Source of the DNA: an uncultured Verrucomicrobiota bacterium
GTDB taxonomy: Bacteria; Verrucomicrobiota; Verrucomicrobiia; Limisphaerales; UBA1100
NCBI GenBank assembly: GCA_902551155.1
Contig: CACDBG010000005.1
Location: 1-50,034 of the forward strand
Direction: 5' to 3'
Length of the DNA stretch: 50,034 nucleotides
Positions 44,113 to 50,034 of the stretch are shown here, piece after piece; position 1 is the stretch's first letter, and each line of letters opens with the position of its first letter. Both the position numbers and the translations under genes were made by a program. The notes under the pieces were generated by a model. That model worked only from the letters and a program-made list of their open reading frames with translations, was not told the DNA's origin and ran no database searches.

Positions 44113-45587
44113 TTTTTCTTATTCGGCTTTCTGGGATTGGGTTTGGCGTTGGGGTTGTATTCCGGATTAGCGACAGGCATCTTGGCCCCCATTTTTTTCT
44201 GCCACAAGGCAAGCTTGGCACGCAGCTCAGCAGCCTTTTTCGGATTAGTCGCAGCTAGGTTTTTCTGTTCGCCGATGTCGGTAGCGAGATGATAGAGTTC
44301 AAATTTGTCATAGTGATAAAATTCAATCAGCTTCCAGTCGCCCTCACGAATGGAGGCACCGGGTTTCCACGCCGAACCGTGATAATGTGGATAATGCCAA
44401 TACAATGTGCGCTCTCCTGTATTATTTCCCTTGAGCTGAGACACAAGGCTTTGACCATCGGCATGAAGCTTGGGTCTGGAAGGCAACCCGGCCAGTTCCA
44501 ACATGGTAGGAAAAAAATCCATGCTTATCATTGGCTTATGCGACACACTGCCCGGCTGGGTAATTCCGGGGGCACGAATGAGAGTAGGCTCGCGCACACC
44601 GCCTTCGTACAACCAACCTTTACTGGCGCGTAGCGGCAGATTGCAACCGGGACCAATCCGATTACCCTGCAAAGTGGAAAGCCCACCGTTGTCGCTGAAA
44701 AAAATAACAACAGTGTTTTGGTCGAGTTTTAATTCCTTTAACTTGCTGAGTAACACACCCACGCTATCATCGACTGCAGCAACCATTGAAGCCAAGGCAG
44801 CGTTATCCTGTCGCATTCTACTATTACCTTCATGTTCTTTTTGCATGGGAGTTTTTCCTTTAAATAGCTTAGCTGCCTTGGCGTTGTAATGTTCAATACG
44901 CTTTTTATAAGGCTGTATTGGTGTATGGATGTTGTAGTAGGAGAGGTATAGTAGAAACGGTTTACCGGCATCTCGGTTCTCTAGAAATTTTACCGACTCC
45001 TCCGTCAACCGCTCTGTGAGATATTCGCCAGGTTTTTTTGACTTAAGCGCTGGGTTCGTCCAGGGTGCATAATACCCACCCGGAGGCGAGCCCCGGTGGT
45101 GTCCGCCAATATTGATATCAAAACCCTGATCGGTTGGCCAATACCCCTCACTCCCAAGATGCCATTTACCTGCAAAGAACGTCTGATAACCATGCTGCTT
45201 CAACTCCTCGGCAATCGTCACTTCCTCATGGGCGAGATTGTCGCGATCTTTAGGATGGAGCAACTTGTTCGCGGCACGATTACTCTGGCCGGGAATCCAG
45301 TCAGTGATGTCCACACGCACAGGATGGCGGCCCGTCATGATGCTTGCTCGTGTGGGGCTACACACCGGGCAGGCGGCGTAACCCTGGGTGAAACGCATGC
45401 CACTGGCCGCGAGCCCATCGATATGGGGAGTCTCGTGAAACTTACTGCCGTTGGCCCCGATATCCGCCCAGCCCATATCATCAACTAGAAAGAATAGGAA
45501 ATTGGTTTGCTTGGCAGCTTGCGTATTCAAAAAAACACTGATGGAAAGAAGAAAAAAAATGGCGCGAAACTGGGAACTCATACCCAT
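44109..45587 (-). CDS. Sulfatase (S1 family)
   Basis: 492 residues from the ATG at 45587, which follows AAGG and puts the signal peptide ([15 protein letters not shown]) at the N-terminus; the frame extends to 45617. Motifs: [12 protein letters not shown], formylglycine Cys76 in [25 protein letters not shown] and FFSDNGGLS. The C-terminal tail is Lys/Asn/Pro-rich ([15 protein letters not shown]). It hydrolyses sulfate esters outside the cytoplasm. Heads a coupled operon with LysR and two sugar-acid dehydrogenases, so its product may be the source of their substrate. Confidence 0.92.
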   Translation of the reverse strand: MGMSSQFRAIFFLLSISVFLNTQAAKQTNFLFFLVDDMGWADIGANGSKFHETPHIDGLAASGMRFTQGYAACPVCSPTRASIMTGRHPVRVDITDWIPGQSNRAANKLLHPKDRDNLAHEEVTIAEELKQHGYQTFFAGKWHLGSEGYWPTDQGFDINIGGHHRGSPPGGYYAPWTNPALKSKKPGEYLTERLTEESVKFLENRDAGKPFLLYLSYYNIHTPIQPYKKRIEHYNAKAAKLFKGKTPMQKEHEGNSRMRQDNAALASMVAAVDDSVGVLLSKLKELKLDQNTVVIFFSDNGGLSTLQGNRIGPGCNLPLRASKGWLYEGGVREPTLIRAPGITQPGSVSHKPMISMDFFPTMLELAGLPSRPKLHADGQSLVSQLKGNNTGERTLYWHYPHYHGSAWKPGASIREGDWKLIEFYHYDKFELYHLATDIGEQKNLAATNPKKAAELRAKLALWQKKMGAKMPVANPEYNPNAKPNPRKPNKKK

Positions 45588-45741
45588 GAGGGTACCTTGC
45601 CAGCCAGAAGCTGGCAATGACGTGTTAATTGAAGTATTTGAAATAGCCCAATCTATTTAAAAACAAGAGCTTTACATGAATTTCCGAACATAAAAATTCC
45701 GATCAACCCTTCCGGTAGTGTCGTGATACTTATTAATGAAA

Positions 45742-46674
45742 TTATTTCTTGCGATTCTTGTAATTCATCATCGTATCCTTCGTACCTACCATTCCCTTGG
45801 CGTCAGTGATTCCGGAAAAGACGATCGACATGAACGGTTCCGGTTTCTCTTCCAAGACCCAAGCGATACCTCTCACCAATAACAAGCGGTAAAGAGGATC
45901 GTAGTAGGTATAGGTAAAATGTCCGGTAGTCGTTCCAAAAACGCGACCTTTCCCTGAAGTATAGGTCCAAAATGCCTGCCCTCGGGCTCCTTTTGAATTA
46001 AGCACCTCGGCGAATGATTGGGCATCCGTGTTGGCTGGGGTACCGACGGCCCCAACAACCTCAACGCCATCACGTTGGATCATGTTCCAATACGATTCGT
46101 CATTGAACCGCATACTGTTGGGCAAGCCGGCAAAGACCGGGTGCCTGGTATTAAGGAAAAGTGGTTCATTTCGACTAAACTTACTCCAAGAAGAGTCTTT
46201 GTTTCCCTTCCAAGAGCAACCAATGCAACTGGCCAACTTGTGCGCCCGGTCAATCGGCCGAATAATACATGACTCGTGAATAGAAACCACCCGACCGCCT
46301 TCATTGACGAACTTCTGATAACTGGCGAACTGCTTGTCCGTAATTGGCGGTTGATGAAGATACTGAATTAACAGATCCGCCTTGTCGAATTGGGCTTGGG
46401 AAGGGAACTGATAAGCTTCGTCCACAGAAACGCGGGGAATCTTTTTCAGTAAGGGCACAAATAATTCTTTGATTCGTATATAGTCGTGTTCTCCTCCCTT
46501 ATGATCCTCTGGTCCATAAAGCCATAGAATACGAATATCCTTACTAAGCGAGGCCTCTTTAAACTTTCCGGTCAGCTTCAATAGTTCTACCTTTGGCAAG
46601 GGCTTGTTCGGTTGAGCAATCAAAAATGAAGCCAAAGCAATGGAACACAAAAGAATAATGACAGGGTGTTTCAT
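45742..46674 (-). CDS. ThuA-like secreted protein
   Basis: 310 residues from the ATG at 46674, 7 bp after the sulfatase stop; the longer frame to 46836 would overlap that gene. Signal peptide ~1-21 (IILLCSIALASFLIAQ). ThuA pattern: ILWLYGPEDHKGGEHDY, ADLLIQYLHQPP, GGRVVSIHESCI, and GQAFWTYTSGKGRVFGTTTGH. The class I glutamine-amidotransferase-like fold is named after trehalose utilisation; exported PVC homologues are linked to sugar metabolism without a proven reaction. Co-transcribed with two sulfatases. Confidence 0.85.
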   Translation of the reverse strand: MKHPVIILLCSIALASFLIAQPNKPLPKVELLKLTGKFKEASLSKDIRILWLYGPEDHKGGEHDYIRIKELFVPLLKKIPRVSVDEAYQFPSQAQFDKADLLIQYLHQPPITDKQFASYQKFVNEGGRVVSIHESCIIRPIDRAHKLASCIGCSWKGNKDSSWSKFSRNEPLFLNTRHPVFAGLPNSMRFNDESYWNMIQRDGVEVVGAVGTPANTDAQSFAEVLNSKGARGQAFWTYTSGKGRVFGTTTGHFTYTYYDPLYRLLLVRGIAWVLEEKPEPFMSIVFSGITDAKGMVGTKDTMMNYKNRKK

Positions 46675-46681
46675 TAGGGCA

Positions 46682-48250
46682 TTAATCAAGTTTTTCCTTC
46701 TCGTAATCACTGGGCAACACCCAACCGGTGCGAATCTTCTGACCACGTTGATGTTTCTCATAAAAGTTTTTCCACATCTCACTGGCAAATCCGTATTTAT
46801 CGAAGACATCCCCGCGACCGAACATGCGCGGGTCACCCTGCTCTTTTAACTCCCTAAAGAGCTGCGTCTTTAGGGCAGTTTTGATATTGGCCTGCGACTT
46901 GTTTTGGGCCAAATCCTTGACGCAATCGCGACTCGCCTTAACGTCGAATAATTCCTCAGCGGGACGTTTACCAAAGTTGAGCCGCCAATACTTGTAGTCA
47001 CCCCCGCGGCGCTGGTTGAGCAACAACGTCTTGATCGGACTAGCGTCGCAATTGAGGTAACCAGTTTCTGGATTACCAGCTGGCCACCGGTCAGTCTCAA
47101 AATTATGCAGGTAGAGATGATCTCCTTTGCGAATACCGCGAATAGGATAGCCACCATTATTTGGACGACCGACATCATGCCGCTCCTTGCCAAGCAGAAC
47201 GTGATCGCGCGAGGCAATCACCTGACCGGATTTGGGTGAAGCAAAAATATCAAATAAACTGCGGCCACTCACTGGCTGCATGATTGGCGCAATCTGCTTT
47301 ACCCCTGCTGCCTCAAGAAAAGTCGGAGCAAGGTCTGTGAAGCTCACAAAATCCTTAACCGTGCGATTGCGTCCCTTGATGCCCTTGGGCCAACGGATCG
47401 CTAGCGGGATGTGGTTGGAATAATCATACGCCTGACCTTTGCAGCGTGGAAATGGCATGCCGTGATCGCTGGTGGCCACAATCAATGTATTATCCAGCTG
47501 ACCGGCCTTTTCCAGATGTGCAATTATGCTCCCTAAATGCGTGTCGTAATGTTCTACTTCAACAGAATAATCGAGCATGTCACCGCGCGTCTCAGCGTTA
47601 TCCGGCCAAAAGGTGGGTACGTGATCGATATCACTCAATTTCTTACCCATACGCAGGCCAACACCCTTTTCATATCCTCGGTGCGGCTCACTGGTTCCAT
47701 ACCAAAAACACCATGGCTCCCCTTTCGGGGTTGCAGCGAGAAAAGCGGCGAAGTTGCCAGAGTAATCATTATTAGAAATCGCCCGAGCCGGCGGTTTTAA
47801 CTTCTTGGTAGACCAAATTTTGCCGGTAATGTTTCGTCTCTTACCATTCACGTCATTGGCAATGCCGGGCCCCCAGCCCTTACCGGTGTAACCCGTCGTG
47901 TATCCACTTGCTGCCAGGACCTCAACGAAACTCCCGAATTTAGCAGGGAACACGTTCTGATGATTGGCCGCCGACTCCAGCTGCCATGAGTAACGTCCGG
48001 TAAGAATGATAGCGCGTGAAGGCGCACACTTAGCATTGGGCGTGTAAGCCCGGGTAAAGAGAATTCCTTCCATTGCTATCCGATCAAAAGCCGGAGTATT
48101 AACCCATTTACAGCCATAAGCACCGGCATGCCCAAAACCCCAATCGTCAGCAATGGCAAAAAGGATATTCGGCCGATCTGCCTTAAGAGCCCCGCTGGCA
48201 GTAATGAATGAAACAGCACAAATTAATAGAGATCGCATGCGAAAGCTCAT
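46682..48250 (-). CDS. Sulfatase, N-sulfoglucosamine sulfohydrolase-like
   Basis: 522 residues, signal peptide ~1-24. Motifs: [16 protein letters not shown], formylglycine Cys75 in [13 protein letters not shown] (Cys-x-Pro-Ser-Arg form), YTGKGWGPG (Lys in the place of the usual GKWH), and [14 protein letters not shown]. The GHAGAYG opening and [11 protein letters not shown] block recall the heparan N-sulfatase (SGSH) branch, so it may desulfate an amino-sugar or related glycan. Middle gene of a sulfatase-sulfatase-ThuA unit; 37 bp after the upstream sulfatase. Confidence 0.9.
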   Translation of the reverse strand: MSFRMRSLLICAVSFITASGALKADRPNILFAIADDWGFGHAGAYGCKWVNTPAFDRIAMEGILFTRAYTPNAKCAPSRAIILTGRYSWQLESAANHQNVFPAKFGSFVEVLAASGYTTGYTGKGWGPGIANDVNGKRRNITGKIWSTKKLKPPARAISNNDYSGNFAAFLAATPKGEPWCFWYGTSEPHRGYEKGVGLRMGKKLSDIDHVPTFWPDNAETRGDMLDYSVEVEHYDTHLGSIIAHLEKAGQLDNTLIVATSDHGMPFPRCKGQAYDYSNHIPLAIRWPKGIKGRNRTVKDFVSFTDLAPTFLEAAGVKQIAPIMQPVSGRSLFDIFASPKSGQVIASRDHVLLGKERHDVGRPNNGGYPIRGIRKGDHLYLHNFETDRWPAGNPETGYLNCDASPIKTLLLNQRRGGDYKYWRLNFGKRPAEELFDVKASRDCVKDLAQNKSQANIKTALKTQLFRELKEQGDPRMFGRGDVFDKYGFASEMWKNFYEKHQRGQKIRTGWVLPSDYEKEKLD

Positions 48251-48287
48251 AGTATGTGACCTTAGTATTGCCGGCTAACACCTTTAA

Positions 48288-49811
48288 TTAAAGCTCAGGC
48301 TCCTTCCATTGAGGTATACCACCCGCTTTCATCTGCTTTTCATACCAAACATGGTACGGGCGAGTAGGTGACATTGGAACATCTTCGTTGACCATCAACG
48401 GACGTGCTTCCTTCCAGAATTTTGCATAAGCCGCGCGCATTTTTGCTGCCACTTCTGGCTTTTGCCCAATAATATTAGTTGTCTGCGCGGGATCCTTGAC
48501 CATATCAAAGAGTGCGTCCTTAGGTGAAACTCCCTCTTTGCGTTGACGCTCAGAAACACTGATTGCTGTTCCCCCGCCAACAAAACGGTATCGCTGATTT
48601 CGAACAGCAAAATTTTTCCACTGGTATTCGTTGGGTTCAGCGCCAGTCTTCCATCGGCCTTTGTGTGTAAAGAGATAGCGATTATCAGGCAGTACTTTCT
48701 TTTCACCAGTAAGTAACGACAGAAAACTACGACCCTCAACTTGATTATCCGGCAATGTCTTGACTCCCGCAATCGCTGCAAAGGTGGGCAGCACGTCAAT
48801 GTGAGCACTAACAGTATCAATGTTACGCCCTGCCTTCCATTGTCCATCCCAACGCACAAGGAAAGGTACGCGCACCCCGCCTTCATCAGCACTACCCTTC
48901 ATACCTTTCATGCTGGCGTTGAAAAAGGGGTAACCCTCGGCTATCTGTTGCCCGGGCCGCGAACCTGCAGGTGTCATGCCGTTGTCGCTCATAAAAATCA
49001 AAATGGTATCCTCATACAAATTCCATTCATGCAACTTATCCATCAAGCGCCCCATATTTTCATCAATGTTTTCGATCATGCCGTAGAAGCCGGCCGGCTT
49101 GGCGGCAAAACCTAGGTCGGTAAAACGTTTGGTATTCTTGGAGGGGGCAATGAATGGAGCATGAGGTGCATTGGTGGTAATATAGGCAAAGAACGGCTGA
49201 TCCCCATCCTTATTCGCCTTAATCCATCCGAGGGCGGCAGTAAAAAAAAGGTCGGTACAGTAACCTTTGGTTTTTACGAAAGAACCATTGTGGCGAATAA
49301 CCGGATCGAAATACTTGTTCCCCGGGGCATCAGCACAACTGCATTTATAAGCCTGACCAATCCCCCCGGCACCATGAATAAATGCTTCATCAAAGCCACG
49401 GGTGTGCGGTTGATAAGGCTCCTCATCGCCCAAATGCCATTTACCAAAAATACCACTGGTGTAACCTCCTTGCTTGAGAACCTGCGGAAGGATCGTTGCC
49501 TTAAGTGTCATGCGTTCGCGCTCAAGGATAGTGTGAGTCACTCCATTTTTCATCGGGTGACGACCAGTCATCAGTGCGGCACGGGTGGGTGCACAGGTGG
49601 GACTAACCATGAAACGAGTGAACCGTGTGCTCGTATCGTAAAGTTTATCGAGATTAGGCGTCCTGATCCAAGGATGCCCATGCCTACCAATTGGGCCATA
49701 ACCTTGATCATCGGTGATAACGAGAATGATGTTGGGCTTTTTTGCCTGAGCTTCATTTAAGCCAAAGAAAACGCAAATAAATATAGTAATGATTCGCAAG
49801 GTGGACTGCAT
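48288..49811 (-). CDS. Sulfatase (S1 family)
   Basis: 507 residues, signal peptide ~1-23. Motifs: LVITDDQGYGPIGRHG, formylglycine Cys73 in TCAPTRAALMTGR, IFGKWHLGDE, and FMSDNGMTP. Two nearby Cys in AYKCSCADAPG could form a disulfide. It would remove sulfate from a polysaccharide in the periplasm or outside. First gene of the sulfatase-sulfatase-ThuA unit. A strong terminator lies only ~12-50 bp before its start codon, so its promoter must be very close, inside the stem, or upstream with read-through. Confidence 0.92.
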   Translation of the reverse strand: MQSTLRIITIFICVFFGLNEAQAKKPNIILVITDDQGYGPIGRHGHPWIRTPNLDKLYDTSTRFTRFMVSPTCAPTRAALMTGRHPMKNGVTHTILERERMTLKATILPQVLKQGGYTSGIFGKWHLGDEEPYQPHTRGFDEAFIHGAGGIGQAYKCSCADAPGNKYFDPVIRHNGSFVKTKGYCTDLFFTAALGWIKANKDGDQPFFAYITTNAPHAPFIAPSKNTKRFTDLGFAAKPAGFYGMIENIDENMGRLMDKLHEWNLYEDTILIFMSDNGMTPAGSRPGQQIAEGYPFFNASMKGMKGSADEGGVRVPFLVRWDGQWKAGRNIDTVSAHIDVLPTFAAIAGVKTLPDNQVEGRSFLSLLTGEKKVLPDNRYLFTHKGRWKTGAEPNEYQWKNFAVRNQRYRFVGGGTAISVSERQRKEGVSPKDALFDMVKDPAQTTNIIGQKPEVAAKMRAAYAKFWKEARPLMVNEDVPMSPTRPYHVWYEKQMKAGGIPQWKEPEL

Positions 49812-49822
49812 GGAACTTTCTT

Positions 49823-49861
49823 AAAAGAAAAGAGCCCGCTTGCCAACAGGCAAACGGGCTC
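49823..49861 (-). terminator. Strong rho-independent terminator
   Basis: GAGCCCG/CGGGCTC (7 bp) plus TTGCC/GGCAA (5 bp) with one internal mismatch and an ACA-type loop (49832-49861), followed on the minus strand by TTTTCTTTT. It ends the cytochrome peroxidase gene 14 bp after its stop and lies directly in front of the sulfatase ribosome site. Confidence 0.88.
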
Positions 49862-49875
49862 AATCACATAAAATT

Positions 49876-50034
49876 TTATTGCCCGGGAAATGATTTGGGT
49901 GGTGCGGCTACGGCCTTTGGCAATCTGCCAGTGAGTGACTTGAGAAATGCCACGATATCTGCCTGATCCTCCTTGGACAATTCTTTCCCTAGCTGGTGAC
50001 GCGCCATTCTCATCACTGCATCATCAAGCTTGTC
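49876..50034 (-). CDS. Di-haem cytochrome c peroxidase, C-terminal fragment
   Basis: Only the last 52 residues are in the window; the 5' part lies beyond the right edge. The visible text VMRMARHQLGKELSKEDQAD, then IVAFLKSLTGRLP, matches the conserved C-terminus of bacterial MauG/CcpA-type peroxidases, where QLGxxLSxxExxDIVAFLxSLTG follows the last haem domain. No haem CxxCH motif falls in the fragment, so the call relies on this tail alone. A terminator follows immediately. Confidence 0.72.
   Translation of the reverse strand, partial: DKLDDAVMRMARHQLGKELSKEDQADIVAFLKSLTGRLPKAVAAPPKSFPGQ

Noticed and set aside
49161-49760. 199-codon plus-strand frame opposite a sulfatase
   Set aside because: No recognisable motifs, and the sulfatase on the other strand is complete with its formylglycine site.

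Overview
The window looks like a chromosome segment of a Gram-negative, polysaccharide-degrading member of the PVC superphylum, most likely a Verrucomicrobiota (Planctomycetota or Lentisphaerota less likely). Pointers are four formylglycine-type sulfatases, a Tat-exported Gfo/Idh oxidoreductase, a CE15 esterase, a secreted TIM-barrel sugar isomerase-like protein, a ThuA protein, an outer-membrane porin and many lineage-type secreted hypotheticals. No rRNA, tRNA, CRISPR array or transposase is visible. Taxonomy is inferred from gene content only.

Region 1 (1-3.5 kb): the 3' part of a rhamnulokinase gene is translationally coupled to a secreted beta-helix protein, and a SelO AMP-transferase gene converges on them. 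Region 2 (3.6-13.7 kb): a seven-gene minus-strand operon runs DeoR regulator, E2, E3, fused E1alpha-beta, PHP-domain protein, sorbitol-6-phosphate-dehydrogenase-like SDR, and an unusually long zinc-type dehydrogenase. Three GATCG repeats exactly 10 bp apart lie just before the regulator and look like its operator. Region 3 (13.8-18.8 kb): nitrogen module amtB-glnK, an outer-membrane porin and a divergent LysR gene. Sigma-54-like promoters (GG-N10-GC) precede porin and amtB. A structured untranslated segment with a perfect Shine-Dalgarno core follows glnK.

Region 4 (18.8-24.3 kb): a DUF3500 gene and three small ORFs lie between two 108-bp direct copies of the 3' end of a mannitol-1-phosphate-dehydrogenase-like gene, which suggests a disrupted duplication. 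Then come the intact dehydrogenase, a small conserved protein and a divergent class II aldolase. This aldolase resembles the front half of bifunctional RhaE-type enzymes, so regions 1, 2 and 4 may serve one deoxysugar or polyol-phosphate pathway that feeds a dedicated 2-oxoacid dehydrogenase complex. Region 5 (24.3-32.6 kb): a membrane-anchored hypothetical, an HtrA-like protease next to a catalytically dead paralogue with an internal PDZ domain, a CE15 esterase, a secretin-like small protein, an alpha/beta hydrolase and a polytopic membrane protein.

Region 6 (32.7-41.3 kb): Gfo/Idh oxidoreductase, then a minus-strand run of PepP, LRR lipoprotein, PqiA-like protein, HspQ, gingipain-like protease, TIM-barrel protein and sulfatase. 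Region 7 (41.4-50.0 kb): a sulfatase-LysR-HIBADH-DenD operon, then sulfatase-sulfatase-ThuA, and the 3' end of a di-haem cytochrome c peroxidase gene. Together these suggest desulfation and dismantling of sulfated, acidic or deoxy-sugar polysaccharides with intracellular oxidation of the released sugars and sugar acids.
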